Source of the DNA: Methylobacterium dankookense
GTDB taxonomy: Bacteria; Pseudomonadota; Alphaproteobacteria; Rhizobiales; Beijerinckiaceae
Length of the DNA: 64,000 nucleotides
Reading direction: 5' to 3'
Assembly: GCF_902141855.1 (NCBI RefSeq)
Contig: NZ_CABFVH010000009.1
Coordinates: forward strand, 62,001-126,000
Part shown: positions 1 through 9,048 of the stretch, piece by piece
How the letters are laid out: each line of letters starts with the position of its first letter
Position numbering within the stretch: the first letter of the stretch is position 1
Program-made: the position numbers and the translations under genes
Notes under the pieces: generated by a model
Database searches by the model: none
Told to the model about the DNA's origin: nothing
Seen by the model: the letters and a program-made list of their open reading frames with translations, nothing else

Positions 1-1
1 G

Positions 2-274
2 ATCGCCCCGAACGAGACCGTCCCCACGCTCGCGGTCGTCACCGTCCTGGCCGTCTACAACTGGCCGAAGAACAGCGAGGGCTTCCGCCGCGTGTCGCGC
101 TTCGTGGAGGCCTATTTCGCCAAGTTCCAGCAGCTCAGGAACCCGCCCTTCCAGCCGAAATGGAAGGACATCAACCTCGCGGCCACCGTCCCCGGCTGGA
201 CCCGGTTCAGCGTCGCCGAGGACGCGCTGGCGCGGATGCGGTCCGCGCGCCCGCAGGGCGGCGAGCCGCGCTGA
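2..274 (+). CDS. TAXI-family TRAP transporter solute-binding subunit, C-terminal fragment
   Basis: This is an open frame entering from the left edge and ending at a TGA. About 90 residues are visible, including NETVPTLAVVTVLAVYNWPK and NLAATVPGWTRF. The run of conserved aromatic and proline residues near the C-terminus is what I recall from TAXI (TRAP-associated extracytoplasmic immunogenic) receptors of Rhizobiales. These are periplasmic proteins that capture small anionic solutes for a tripartite uptake system. The start, signal peptide and ligand pocket lie outside the window, so the substrate cannot be inferred. A GTG at 92 is internal rather than the real start, because the frame upstream of it is open and protein-like. 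The call rests on family resemblance of a fragment. Confidence 0.6.
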   Translation: MAPNETVPTLAVVTVLAVYNWPKNSEGFRRVSRFVEAYFAKFQQLRNPPFQPKWKDINLAATVPGWTRFSVAEDALARMRSARPQGGEPR

Positions 275-290
275 GGCCGCACGATCCCTC

Positions 291-1277
291 TCAGGGCGTC
301 GCCGTCCGGCCCTTGGCGGCCTGGGGCCAGGACAGTTCGAGGTCGGCGGCCTTCAGGTACCAGCGGTCGGCCTCGGCCCGGTCACCCTCCAGCCCGATCA
401 CCGGAAGCCCCTTCAGCACGGCCGGATCGTAGCTGCGCGCGAGGCCGCGCGCGCCGCGCGGATCGCCCTGCGTGGCGGCGCGCTGGAAGAACAGCCGCGC
501 GGACACGACCTCGCCCGAGGTCAGGAGCTGCTCGCCGCGAGCCACGAACGTGTCGAGCTGCTGGATCTCCGCGGGGGAGCGCTCCACCACGGCCGGCGCG
601 GCAACCGGACCGTCCTGGCCCTCCTTCGCCGGCTCGGGGGTGGCCGGTGCGCTCATCGAGGGCGGGGGCAGGTCGGTGATCGATTGCCGCGGGGATCGGT
701 CGGCCGCCGGGGCCGCCGCGAACAGCGCGCTCGGGGCGAGCGGCGCCCGCGCCGCCGCGGCGCCCTCGGAGGCGCCGGGCCGGGCCGGACTGGCGGCCGG
801 GCCGGGCTCGGGATCGCGCGCCGTCTTCGCCAGGGTGGTCACGCCGACCGGCGCGTCGGGGCGGATTGCGGGCGGCTTGACCGCCGCCGCGGTCCCGGCG
901 GACGGGGCAGGCGGCGTGGCGCGGTAGGCCAGGAACGCGCCCGTCCCGAGCAGGCCGAGGACGCCGAGGCCGGCGACGACGCCCAGCCAGACCCCATGTC
1001 GTTTCATGAAGCGCCGGAACATTGCCCGCAGCGGGCCTTCGGCGATGAAGTTCTTCGGATCGGATAGAGCCGACATCGATGCAGGATTCTGCTCGCTCTC
1101 CTGGCCGGATCGACGGGGTTTGACACTATCCTGGGGCCGGAACCGGCGCAGGAACTCCAGGTCTTCGTGCCTTTGAGAGGGTTCTTCGAACGGGACGGGA
1201 TCCTGCGCTGGAAAGAGCGGCAGAACCTCGGCTTTCTGCTGCCTCGCGAGTGCGCCTGAGTTTCCGATCGAAGACAT
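291..1277 (-). CDS. Membrane-anchored protein with Sel1-like C-terminus
   Basis: The predicted product is 328 residues. The ATG at 1277 has an AGGA about 8 nt upstream; an in-frame ATG at 1331 would add 18 unlikely residues. The first 95 residues are polar. One hydrophobic segment follows (WLGVVAGLGVLGLLGTGAFL, about residues 98-117), then a Pro/Ala-rich linker of roughly 110 residues. The C-terminal 85 residues (GEVVSARLFFQRAATQGDPR, then DRWYLKAADL) look like Sel1/TPR-type helical repeats. Such repeats usually mediate protein contacts, so a single-pass envelope scaffold is the likely form, with the repeats probably periplasmic. The gene converges on the TAXI fragment, with only 16 bp between stops. 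No specific function is assigned. Confidence 0.7.
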   Translation of the reverse strand: MSSIGNSGALARQQKAEVLPLFPAQDPVPFEEPSQRHEDLEFLRRFRPQDSVKPRRSGQESEQNPASMSALSDPKNFIAEGPLRAMFRRFMKRHGVWLGVVAGLGVLGLLGTGAFLAYRATPPAPSAGTAAAVKPPAIRPDAPVGVTTLAKTARDPEPGPAASPARPGASEGAAAARAPLAPSALFAAAPAADRSPRQSITDLPPPSMSAPATPEPAKEGQDGPVAAPAVVERSPAEIQQLDTFVARGEQLLTSGEVVSARLFFQRAATQGDPRGARGLARSYDPAVLKGLPVIGLEGDRAEADRWYLKAADLELSWPQAAKGRTATP

Positions 1278-1752
1278 CGAGCCAGTCCTATTTTCCTCAA
1301 CTGCAGAGCCGACGACACCCCTGCTTCGCAAAGACCCAAATCCTGCCAGTTGAGCTAGAGATTCATGAACCGCGCATTCGAATGGCGGCGATCCCTTTAT
1401 AGGCTTAGCTTCGCTCTCCCAATGGGACTATCTTATATCCGACTGTCCTCGTCAAATTCGCCCCTCTTCATGCCGATCGGCCGCGACAGCTTGGCGAATT
1501 GTGGAGCCCACCCGGACCGCTTCTTCCGCGCGACATCGGTCATTGGTGAGGGACATTTCGTCCGGGCGGCTTGCGCAGCGCGCTTCCGCCCGCCAGTGAC
1601 TGCTCGCAGACGAGCCGATCGCGGGATCAGTCACCGCGCTGCATCAATTCAATATCCATGCGCCAGTCGCGACAATTTTCATTGATCAATGGAACCAGTC
1701 GAGCGGCAACGATTTCTGACGTGCACGAAAAACAGCGTACGGTGCAGACATC
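1278..1752. other. Intergenic region between divergent genes
   Basis: About 475 bp separate the Sel1-like gene (leftward) from the rlpA-like gene (rightward). It is visibly richer in A and T than the coding DNA, for example around 1395-1445 and 1650-1740, and contains an 8-bp palindrome TTGATCAA near 1682. It presumably carries both promoters. I see no convincing gene, RNA or repeat element here. Confidence 0.5.
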
Positions 1753-2319
1753 ATGGATACCAATTGCTTACCACCAAAGTCTAGTCGAACGATGATAACC
1801 GGCCTCGTCTGGCTTCTTGCCATGACGAGCGGACAAGACGTCCTCGCTCAATCCATGAACCTGCCCGATGCGGCCTCGAACGAGCGCTTTCAGGGTCTGA
1901 GACGGTCCGCGCCGGTGTTCACGTATCGCGAGGTGACCTCCCGCCTGCCGCCCATGCCGGCGGAGCCGGAGGCCGGCGCGGCGCCGCGCCGGGCGGCCTC
2001 CGGCTCGTACATGACGGCGGGCAGGTCCCGGCCGATCGAGAGCGGGAAGGCGAGCTGGTACCAGCACCCCGGCCGGACCGCGAGCGGCGAGATCTACGAT
2101 CCCGACCGGCTGACCGCGGCCCACCGCTCCCTGCCGTTCGGCAAGCGCGTCCTGGTGGTCAACAAGCGGAACGGGCGCTCCGTCGTCGTGCGGATCACCG
2201 ACCGCACCAATGCCCGGACGCAGGCGCGGCGGCCCTACATCGTCGACCTGTCCCGGGGCAGCGCCCGCGCCCTCGGCATCGACGGCATCGGCCAGGTCGC
2301 GCTCTACGAACCCCGCTGA
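1753..2319 (+). CDS. RlpA-like double-psi beta-barrel protein
   Basis: The 188-residue protein has an N-terminal hydrophobic stretch (MITGLVWLLAMTSG) followed by VLAQS, consistent with a Sec signal peptide cleaved near residue 33. Its C-terminal 95 residues hold the RlpA domain signature: GKASWYQHPGRTASGEIYD, then LTAAHRSLPFGKRVLVVNKR, then VVRITDRT and YIVDLSRGSARALGI. RlpA-type proteins are periplasmic or septal and act on, or bind, glycan strands stripped of stem peptides. No SPOR domain is present, so this belongs to the short, SPOR-less form common in Rhizobiales. Whether it is catalytically active cannot be judged here. The start could also be the ATG at 1792. Confidence 0.85.
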   Translation: MDTNCLPPKSSRTMITGLVWLLAMTSGQDVLAQSMNLPDAASNERFQGLRRSAPVFTYREVTSRLPPMPAEPEAGAAPRRAASGSYMTAGRSRPIESGKASWYQHPGRTASGEIYDPDRLTAAHRSLPFGKRVLVVNKRNGRSVVVRITDRTNARTQARRPYIVDLSRGSARALGIDGIGQVALYEPR

Positions 2320-2383
2320 GCCGGACCCTGACGCACCTTGCCGCGCACCCGCGCGGCAGGGCACGTCCGGGCGCTCCCGGTCC

Positions 2384-2584
2384 TCAATCCCAGTCGATGC
2401 CGAGCGAGCGCTCGAAGACGGCGGCCGCGAGCTCCCGGCCCTGGGGATCGACCACCACCACCTCCCGGAAGCCGCGCCGCTGCAGCTCCCAGGTCTTCTC
2501 CATCGCCTGCTCGTCCGTCCCGCAGGCGAAGGTCATGGCCCTGCCGGACGGATCGATACCCTTCACCTTGAACACGGCGCACAC
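2384..2584 (-). CDS. Small hypothetical protein (66 aa)
   Basis: This short frame begins at GTG 2584, chosen because GGAGAGAG lies directly upstream. Its sequence, VCAVFKVKGIDPSGRAMTFA through FREVVVVDPQGRELAAAVFE, ends at LGIDWD. It has alternating hydrophobic strands and a central helix, suggesting a compact alpha/beta fold, and the composition is protein-like. I do not recognise the family. It converges on the rlpA-like gene 65 bp away. An extended frame reaching 2779 exists, but it has no ribosome-binding site and odd composition. Confidence 0.55.
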   Translation of the reverse strand: MCAVFKVKGIDPSGRAMTFACGTDEQAMEKTWELQRRGFREVVVVDPQGRELAAAVFERSLGIDWD

Positions 2585-2768
2585 CTCTCTCCGAGCCGGA
2601 GATATGGGGGTGCCCCGGCGGGCCGGAAGCCGCAAGCCGGCAGCGGTCACGCACATCGTCCGATGTACCCTTGCCATGCACCCTTGTGAGCCGGCGCACA
2701 GAAAGGCCGCACGCGATGGTGTCTTCTCCTCCCACCCGAGATGGCATCCCGAGACGGAGGATGAGGCG

Positions 2769-2963
2769 ATGTCGGACACCTACGAACAGCTCGTGGCGGC
2801 ACTCCGCGCGGTGGTCGCGCAGACCGGCGATCCCATGCCCGTCGTCGCCTTCGCGCTCCAGGCCATCGAGCAGGAGAACCTCGCGCGCCGGCGCCGGATG
2901 CAGGAGGTGCCCGGCCCCTACGCGCCGAACCCGATGTCGATCTATGCGGAGCGCCTGCCCTGA
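2769..2963 (+). CDS. Small hypothetical protein (64 aa)
   Basis: An ATG at 2769 is preceded by a GGAGG sequence about 8 nt upstream and opens a 64-codon frame: MSDTYEQLVAALRAVVAQTG, later ALQAIEQENLARRRRMQEVP. The first half is an amphipathic helix with acidic and hydrophobic faces, and the tail is Pro-rich. The product is probably a small soluble helical protein. It is not recognised. It is divergent from the 66-aa gene on the other strand, with 184 bp between starts, and it lies directly before the selenocysteine tRNA, which is on the opposite strand. Confidence 0.6.
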   Translation: MSDTYEQLVAALRAVVAQTGDPMPVVAFALQAIEQENLARRRRMQEVPGPYAPNPMSIYAERLP

Positions 2964-2994
2964 CCGGCGGCGAAGGGTAGATCGGGCGGCCCTC

Positions 2995-3087
2995 TGGCGG
3001 AAGCGGATGGGAATCGAACCCACCGTACGCTGTTGGCGTACCACTGGTTTTGAAGACCAGGAGGGCCACCAGACCCCGTTCGCCTCC
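2995..3087 (-). tRNA. selC: tRNA-Sec (UCA anticodon)
   Basis: Read on the minus strand, the gene starts GGAGGCGA and ends with an encoded CCA. It has an acceptor stem with one G-T wobble, an extended D arm, an anticodon stem-loop CTGGT-CTTCAAA-ACCAG with a UCA anticodon, and a long variable arm (GTACGC/GCGTAC stem). The T arm contains GGTTCGATTCC. The length (about 93 nt), long variable arm and UCA anticodon together identify selenocysteine tRNA rather than a suppressor. Its presence implies SelA, SelB, SelD and at least one selenoprotein (often formate dehydrogenase) elsewhere in the genome; none of these is in this window. Confidence 0.93.
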
Positions 3088-3305
3088 ACCATCCGGCCTA
3101 GCATGGGCGCCGGGGCCGACCAAGGGCCGACCGAGAGCGGGGCCCTGCGGCAATCGCGCCGGCCTCCGCGGCAGGCGGGCGCAGGCGGCGCCGAGGACGG
3201 GCGCGGGCGGCCGCCGCTGCCCAAGTCGTATTAATTTCGCCACACTGTTGTGGCCCTGCATCAGGGATGCGGTTTCGACGCAGAACACCCCTGGAGGAGG
3301 CGCCC

Positions 3306-5666
3306 GTGCCCACCGGCTCTGCCGGCGACGCGGCGCGGCCCGACCCGCGCGGTCCCGGCTGGATCGGCGCCGCCGTGGTCGTCACGGCGCTGATCTCGGC
3401 GATCGCCACCTTCCTCGTGCTGGCGGGGATGATCCGGATCACGCCGACCCCGACGATCGGCGTGACGCTGCTCGCCATCAACGTCGCGCTGGTGCTCGGC
3501 CTCGTCGTGATCATCGCCTGGGAGGCGCGCGTCTTCCTGAAGGCGCGGCAGGCGCATGCGGCGGTGGCGCGGCTCCACACCCGCATCGTCGGCCTGTTCT
3601 CGCTCATCGCGATCCTGCCCACGATCCTGCTCGCCGTCGTCGCCTCGGTGACGATCGACCGCGGCCTCTCGCTCGGCTTCACCGACCGGGTCCGCGACGT
3701 GGTGCTGAAATCCGTGGAGGTGGCCGACGCCTACCAGGAGAACCAGTGCCAGTCGCTCGCCCGCGAGATCCGCATCCTCAACGACGACCTGACGCGGGCG
3801 CGGCCGAACTTCGACGTGAACCGCGACTGGTTCCAGAACTTCCTCACCACGCGGGCGACCAATCTCGGCCTGCCGGTGGCGCAGATCATGCGCGGGCCGA
3901 CCGAGGTGGTGGCCAAGGCCAAGATCGACATCCTCAAGGCGACGCGCCTGCCCTCGGCGGCGGCCTTCGAGGACGCGGCGAAGTCGAACGACCCGATCTG
4001 CCTGCTGCCCACCGAGGGCCGCGTCTTCGCCGCCCTCCTGCGCATGCCGGCCTACGACGACGCCGTGCTGATGGTGCAGCGGGAGGTGAGCCAGCTCGCC
4101 ATCGAGTTCCCCGGCGTCTCGCGCGCGGCGGCGGCCGAGTATCTCACCTACGATTCCCTGCGGCGCTCGATCCAGGTCACCTTCGCCTCGGTCTTCGTGC
4201 TGATCGCGCTGATCGCGCTGCTCTCCGCGGTCTGGTTCGGCCTGAACTTCGCCAACCGCTTCGTCGCCCCGATCCGGCGGCTCATCAACGCCGCCGACCA
4301 GGTCGCCTCGGGCAATTTCTACGCGCAGGTGCCGGCCAAGAAGTCCGACGGCGACCTCGCGCATCTCGGCGCCAGCTTCAACAAGATGACGCAGGAGCTG
4401 CGCCGCCAGCACGACGGGCTCACCGCCGCCAGCGAGCTGATCGACCGCCGCCGCCGCTTCACGGAGGCCGTGCTCTCGGGCGTCTCGCCGGGCGTCATCG
4501 GCATCGATGCGGGCGGCTTCGTCACCATCGCCAACCCGGCCGCCGAGCGCATGCTCGACCTCGCGGGCACCGCCCTGATCGGCCAGCCCCTCGGCCAGGC
4601 CGCGCCCGAGCTCGCCCCGGTCCTCGCCGAGGGCGAGAGCCGGCAGCGGGCGGTGCAGCAGCAGATCCAGCTCACCCGCGCGGGCCGCGAGCGCACGGTG
4701 ACCGTGCGGGTGACGAGCGAGCAGGCGCACGGCACCGCGCGCGGCTACGTGGTGACGCTCGACGACATCACCGACCTCGTCTCGGCCCAGCGCACCTCGG
4801 CCTGGGCGGACGTGGCGCGCCGCATCGCCCACGAGATCAAGAACCCGCTCACCCCGATCCAGCTCTCGGCCGAGCGCATCCGGCGCAAGTACGGCAAGGT
4901 GATCGTCAGCGACCGCGAGGTCTTCGACCAGTGCACGGCGACGATCATCCGCCAGGTCGACGAGATCAAGCGCATGGTCGACGAGTTCTCGTCCTTCGCG
5001 CGCATGCCCAAGCCCGCGATCGCCGAGAACGACCTCACCGAGATCGCCAAGCAGAACCTGTTCATGATGCGGGTCGCGCATCCCGACATCGACTTCGCCT
5101 TCGCGTCGACGGGCGCGGGCGCGAACGAGCGCATCACCGCGGCCTTCGACATCCGCCTGCTGTCGCAGGCGATCACCAACATCCTCAAGAACGCCGTCGA
5201 GGCGGTGGCCGAGGTGCCGGAGGACGTGCTGGGCAAGGGCAAGATCGGCCTGGACCTCGCGGTCGACGACGGCTACGCGCTCATCTCCATCACCGACAAC
5301 GGCAAGGGCTTCCCCACCGAGGGGCGCCAGCGCCTGCTCGAGCCCTACATGACGACCCGCGAGGGGGGCACCGGCCTCGGCCTCGCCATCGTCAGCAAGG
5401 TGCTGGAGGAACACGGTGGCGGAATCGAGCTGAACGACAACCCCGCGGGCCGGGGCGGCCAGGTGCGCATGCGGGTGCCGCGGGCGCAGCCGGACGCGCC
5501 GGCCGCAGATCCGGCAGCCCGTCCGGCCACCGCTCCGGCGGCCCGGCCGTCGGGTGAGGCGGCGCACGGCGCCGGCGCGCCGGATCCGACATCCGACACG
5601 ACGATGGACACGACAGTGGAGAAGGGCGCCGCGCGGACGGCCCCCCAGACCGCGGAGATGCACTAG
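3306..5666 (+). CDS. ntrY: NtrY nitrogen-regulation sensor histidine kinase
   Basis: The product is a membrane sensor kinase of the NtrY/NtrX two-component system, which links nitrogen status (and in some relatives redox or envelope signals) to transcription. Three hydrophobic segments lie in the first 115 residues and a fourth at about 298-320. A periplasmic loop of roughly 180 residues separates the third and fourth. HAMP (about 315-370), PAS (388-490), the phospho-acceptor H box IAHEIKNPLTPIQ (His near 509) and the ATPase N and G boxes NILKNAVEA and GGTGLGLAI follow. The GTG at 3306 was chosen for its strong upstream GGAGGAGG; an ATG at 3267 would add 13 residues and lacks such a site. A Pro/Ala-rich tail of about 60 residues is a poorly conserved extension. 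The stop abuts the ntrX start, so the two are co-translated. Confidence 0.95.
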   Translation: MPTGSAGDAARPDPRGPGWIGAAVVVTALISAIATFLVLAGMIRITPTPTIGVTLLAINVALVLGLVVIIAWEARVFLKARQAHAAVARLHTRIVGLFSLIAILPTILLAVVASVTIDRGLSLGFTDRVRDVVLKSVEVADAYQENQCQSLAREIRILNDDLTRARPNFDVNRDWFQNFLTTRATNLGLPVAQIMRGPTEVVAKAKIDILKATRLPSAAAFEDAAKSNDPICLLPTEGRVFAALLRMPAYDDAVLMVQREVSQLAIEFPGVSRAAAAEYLTYDSLRRSIQVTFASVFVLIALIALLSAVWFGLNFANRFVAPIRRLINAADQVASGNFYAQVPAKKSDGDLAHLGASFNKMTQELRRQHDGLTAASELIDRRRRFTEAVLSGVSPGVIGIDAGGFVTIANPAAERMLDLAGTALIGQPLGQAAPELAPVLAEGESRQRAVQQQIQLTRAGRERTVTVRVTSEQAHGTARGYVVTLDDITDLVSAQRTSAWADVARRIAHEIKNPLTPIQLSAERIRRKYGKVIVSDREVFDQCTATIIRQVDEIKRMVDEFSSFARMPKPAIAENDLTEIAKQNLFMMRVAHPDIDFAFASTGAGANERITAAFDIRLLSQAITNILKNAVEAVAEVPEDVLGKGKIGLDLAVDDGYALISITDNGKGFPTEGRQRLLEPYMTTREGGTGLGLAIVSKVLEEHGGGIELNDNPAGRGGQVRMRVPRAQPDAPAADPAARPATAPAARPSGEAAHGAGAPDPTSDTTMDTTVEKGAARTAPQTAEMH

Positions 5667-7031
5667 ATGAGTGCCGACATCCTGATCGTCGACGACGAGG
5701 CGGACATCCGCGACCTCGTGGCCGGCATTCTCGACGACGAGGGCCACCGCTGCCGCACGGCCGGCGGCTCGGACGAGGCGCTGGCGGCGATCGAATCGCG
5801 CCGCCCGCACCTCGTCTTCCTCGATATCTGGCTGCAGGGCTCGCGCCTCGACGGCCTGCAGGTGCTCGACCTGATCAAGGCGGGCCATCCCGACCTGCCG
5901 GTGGTGATGATCTCGGGCCACGGCAACATCGAGACCGCGGTCTCGGCGATCAAGGCGGGCGCCTACGACTTCATCGAGAAGCCGTTCAAGGCCGACCGCC
6001 TGATCCTGGTGGCCGAGCGGGCGCTCGAGGCCTCCCGCCTCAAGCGCGAGGTGCGCGACCTCAAGGCGCGCTCAGGGCACGCCAACCGCATCGTCGGCGG
6101 CTCGGTGGCGGTGAACCAGCTCCGCCAGACCATCGAGCGCGTGGCCCCGACCAATGCCCGCGTGATGATCACCGGCGCGCTCGGCTCCGGCAAGGAGCTC
6201 GCCGCGCGCTCGCTGCACAAGGTCTCGGCGCGCGCCAACGGCCCCTTCGTGCTGCTCAATGCCGCCGCCATCCTGCCCGAGACGATGGAGGCCGAGCTGT
6301 TCGGCGTCGAGGGCGAGGGCGGGCGCCGCGTCGGGGCGCTGGAGGAGGCGCATGGCGGCACGCTCTACCTCGACGAGGTGGCCGACATGCCCCGCGAGAC
6401 GCAGAACCGCATCCTGCGCGTCCTCGTGGACCAGAACTTCCAGCGCGTGGGCGGCACCACCCGCGTCCATGTGGACGTGCGCATCATCTCCTCCTCGTCG
6501 AAGGACCTGCAGGAGGAGATCGCCGCGGGGCGCTTCCGCGAGGATCTGTTCCACCGCCTCTCGGTGGTGCCGATCCGCGTGCCCGCCCTCTCCGAGCGCC
6601 GCGAGGACGTGCCGGAGCTGATCCAGTTCTTCATGGACAACATCTCGGCCCAGACCGGCCTGCCCAAGCGCCGCATCGCCGAGGATGCCATGGCGGTGCT
6701 GCAGTCGCACAACTGGCCGGGCAACATCCGCCAGCTCAAGAACAACGTCGAGCGGCTGATGATCCTGACCCAGGCCGACCCGGAGCAGGAGGTCACCTCC
6801 GAGATGCTGCCCTCCGAGATCGGCGCGCTGGTGCCGACGACCCCGGCGGGGGCGGGCGGCGAGAAGCTGATGAGCCTGGCGCTGCGCGAGGCCCGCGAGA
6901 TCTTCGAGCGCGAGTACCTCGTGGCCCAGATCGCGCGCTTCTCCGGCAACATCTCCCGCACGGCCGAGTTCATCGGCATGGAGCGCTCGGCGCTCCACCG
7001 CAAGCTCAAGTCGCTCGGGATCGGCCCGTAG
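5667..7031 (+). CDS. ntrX: NtrX response regulator (AAA+ and Fis-type HTH)
   Basis: This is the partner of NtrY, with 454 residues. The receiver domain spans residues 1-120, with the acidic pocket VDDEAD, phospho-acceptor Asp53 in FLDIWLQG, and the conserved Lys in FIEKPFKADR. An AAA+ domain follows, with a P-loop GALGSGKE and Walker B GGTLYLDEVADM. The C-terminal helix-turn-helix reads GNISRTAEFIGMERSALHRK. Where sigma-54 activators have the GAFTGA loop, this protein reads GGRRVGALEEA, so the sigma-54 contact loop is degenerate, as I recall for other alphaproteobacterial NtrX proteins. It may therefore regulate without driving sigma-54 open-complex formation. Its ATG directly follows the ntrY stop. 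Confidence 0.95.
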   Translation: MSADILIVDDEADIRDLVAGILDDEGHRCRTAGGSDEALAAIESRRPHLVFLDIWLQGSRLDGLQVLDLIKAGHPDLPVVMISGHGNIETAVSAIKAGAYDFIEKPFKADRLILVAERALEASRLKREVRDLKARSGHANRIVGGSVAVNQLRQTIERVAPTNARVMITGALGSGKELAARSLHKVSARANGPFVLLNAAAILPETMEAELFGVEGEGGRRVGALEEAHGGTLYLDEVADMPRETQNRILRVLVDQNFQRVGGTTRVHVDVRIISSSSKDLQEEIAAGRFREDLFHRLSVVPIRVPALSERREDVPELIQFFMDNISAQTGLPKRRIAEDAMAVLQSHNWPGNIRQLKNNVERLMILTQADPEQEVTSEMLPSEIGALVPTTPAGAGGEKLMSLALREAREIFEREYLVAQIARFSGNISRTAEFIGMERSALHRKLKSLGIGP

Positions 7032-7239
7032 CCCGGACGGCTGGCCCGGACGGCGCAGAGTGCTGTTATCCGCGGCCGTTTCGTCACGAAACCCGCCGGC
7101 CCCGGCCTTGCGTCGGCGCCGGCTTTGCCCGTCTATGGAAGATCCGAACCGCATCGCCGCCTGCAGGGCGCGGGGGCTGCGGCGAGGATTCAAGGCAAGA
7201 AGCTTTCAGACAAGAAGCCAGGACGACAAAGGATAAGAA

Positions 7240-7494
7240 ATGGCGGTCGAACGCGCACAGAACCTGCAGGACACCTTCCTCAACCACGTCCGCAAGAACA
7301 AGATCCCGTTGACTATCTTCCTCGTCAACGGCGTCAAGCTTCAGGGCGTCGTGACCTGGTTCGACAACTTCTGCGTGCTGCTGCGGCGCGACGGGCACTC
7401 GCAGCTCGTCTACAAGCACGCGATCTCGACGATCATGCCGGGCCATCCCGTGCAGCTCTTCGAGCCGGACGAGGCCGGGGCCGAGAAGGCCTGA
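7240..7494 (+). CDS. hfq: RNA chaperone Hfq
   Basis: At 84 residues the length is typical for alphaproteobacteria. Sm1 covers [20 protein letters not shown] with [16 protein letters not shown], and Sm2 holds the diagnostic YKHAIST. The protein forms a hexameric ring in the cytoplasm that pairs small RNAs with mRNAs. In diazotrophic relatives it also affects nitrogen-fixation regulators, which may explain its conserved place behind ntrYX. An AAGGAT motif precedes the ATG. The 208-bp gap after ntrX, with an interrupted palindrome at 7078-7092, leaves room for its own promoter. The acidic tail [10 protein letters not shown] is short. Confidence 0.97.
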   Translation: MAVERAQNLQDTFLNHVRKNKIPLTIFLVNGVKLQGVVTWFDNFCVLLRRDGHSQLVYKHAISTIMPGHPVQLFEPDEAGAEKA

Positions 7495-7640
7495 GGCCCG
7501 GCACGCCCCGAGACCTGTCCGCCTGCCCCGCGCCGCGCGCGCCCGGGGCAGGTTGCGAATCGCCGAATTTCCGGCACCGGCGCCGCTGCAAAGCGGCGCT
7601 CCGCTCCCCAGATGAGGCGTTGGGGGGCGACGGAGACTGA

Positions 7641-9044
7641 ATGACGGACCTGATTTCCCGCGGCGAGGCCCGGCTGCAGGCGATGGCCCAGCCGGAGGGC
7701 GAGATCGCCGCCGCGACCCATACGCTCGTGGTCGGCCCCTATCTCGCGCGCGGCGCGGACGGCGCGCATCCGACCCGCTCCGCCCAGGCGCGGCTGGAGG
7801 AGGCGGTGGGGCTCGCCGCCGCCATCGAGCTCGACGTGGTGCGCTCGCTCGGGGTGAGCCTCGCGAAGATCCGGCCCTCGACCTATCTCGGCAAGGGCCG
7901 GGTCGAGGAGATCGCCGGGTTGATCCGGGCCGAGGAGATCGGCCTCGTGGTCATGGATTGCGCCCTCTCGCCGGTGCAGCAGCGCAACCTCGAGAAGGAA
8001 TGGGGCGCCAAGGTCATCGACCGCACCGGCCTGATCCTGGAGATCTTCGGGCGCCGCGCCTCGACCCGCGAGGGCACGCTCCAGGTCGAGCACGCGCATC
8101 TCGCCTACCAGCGGTCGCGGCTCGTCCGCTCCTGGACCCACCTGGAGCGCCAGCGCGGCGGCTTCGGCTTCCTCGGCGGCCCCGGCGAGACCCAGATCGA
8201 GGCCGACCGGCGCATGATCCAGGAGCGCATGACCCGGATCGAGCGCGACCTCGACGCGGTCACCCGCACCCGCGGCCTGCACCGGCAGAGCCGGGCGCGC
8301 GTGCCCTATCCGATCGTGGCGCTCGTCGGCTACACGAATGCCGGCAAGTCGACCCTGTTCAACGCGCTCACCAAGGCGCAGGTGGTCGCGCAGGACATGC
8401 TGTTCGCGACCCTCGACCCGACGGCCCGCGCCACCAAGCTGCCGCACGGCGAGACCGTGATCCTGTCGGACACGGTGGGCTTCATCTCGGACCTGCCGAC
8501 CTCGCTCATCGCCGCCTTCCGGGCGACGCTGGAGGACGTGATCGAGGCCGACATCCTGCTCCACGTGCGCGACGTCTCCCATGTCGACACCGAGGCCCAG
8601 GCCGAGGATGTCGGCGCGGTCCTGCGCGAGCTCGGCATCGAGGACGCGGCGGACCGCGTCATCGAGGTCTGGAACAAGGCCGACCTCCTCGACGAGGCCG
8701 AGCGCACGCGGCTCCTGAACCTCAGCCGCAAGGGTGACGGCGCCCAGCGCAACGACCGCGACAGCGCCGCCCCGGTGCTCGTCTCGGCGCTGACGGGGGA
8801 GGGGCTCGCGGCGCTCACCGGCCGGATCGAGGCGCGGATCGCGCGGGCGCGCTCGACCTTCGCGGTGGTGCTGCCGCCGGAGGACGGGGCCGCGCTCAAC
8901 TGGCTCTACGAGAACGCCGAGGTGCTCGACCGGCGCATGGAGGAGGGCGGCACCCTGCATCTCGCCATCCGCATCGCCCCCGAGAAGGAGCCGCGCTTCC
9001 TCAACCGCTTCGGCGCGGCCCGCCGCCTCACCCGGGCCGAGTAG
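7641..9044 (+). CDS. hflX: GTPase HflX
   Basis: The 467-residue product is a ribosome-associated GTPase that splits stalled 70S ribosomes under stress. The HflX N-terminal domain includes [18 protein letters not shown] and [19 protein letters not shown]. The glycine-rich linker [19 protein letters not shown] precedes the G domain: G1 GYTNAGKST (about residue 230), G3 DTVGF, and G4 NKAD. The GGAGACTGA just before the ATG supports the start. It lies downstream of hfq in the usual alphaproteobacterial order, 146 bp away. The cyclase gene begins 4 bp after its stop, suggesting one transcript. Confidence 0.96.
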   Translation: MTDLISRGEARLQAMAQPEGEIAAATHTLVVGPYLARGADGAHPTRSAQARLEEAVGLAAAIELDVVRSLGVSLAKIRPSTYLGKGRVEEIAGLIRAEEIGLVVMDCALSPVQQRNLEKEWGAKVIDRTGLILEIFGRRASTREGTLQVEHAHLAYQRSRLVRSWTHLERQRGGFGFLGGPGETQIEADRRMIQERMTRIERDLDAVTRTRGLHRQSRARVPYPIVALVGYTNAGKSTLFNALTKAQVVAQDMLFATLDPTARATKLPHGETVILSDTVGFISDLPTSLIAAFRATLEDVIEADILLHVRDVSHVDTEAQAEDVGAVLRELGIEDAADRVIEVWNKADLLDEAERTRLLNLSRKGDGAQRNDRDSAAPVLVSALTGEGLAALTGRIEARIARARSTFAVVLPPEDGAALNWLYENAEVLDRRMEEGGTLHLAIRIAPEKEPRFLNRFGAARRLTRAE

Positions 9045-9048
9045 GCGC

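Noticed and set aside
1310..1360. Possible tRNA fragment (CCAGTTGAGCTAGA)
   Set aside because: It resembles a D-arm sequence, but no matching acceptor, anticodon or T arm could be built around it.
1365..1685. 106-codon frame upstream of the rlpA-like gene
   Set aside because: No ribosome-binding site, composition rich in Arg and Ser, and it fills a normal promoter region.
3261..5921. Very long open frame on the minus strand across ntrY
   Set aside because: It mirrors the codon structure of ntrY; its His/Arg/Asp-rich translation matches no family. Long antisense frames are expected in DNA with this GC content.
7078..7092. Palindrome GTTTCGT-C-ACGAAAC as a terminator for ntrX
   Set aside because: A one-base loop cannot form an RNA hairpin without opening the stem, and no T-run follows. 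At most it is an operator before hfq.
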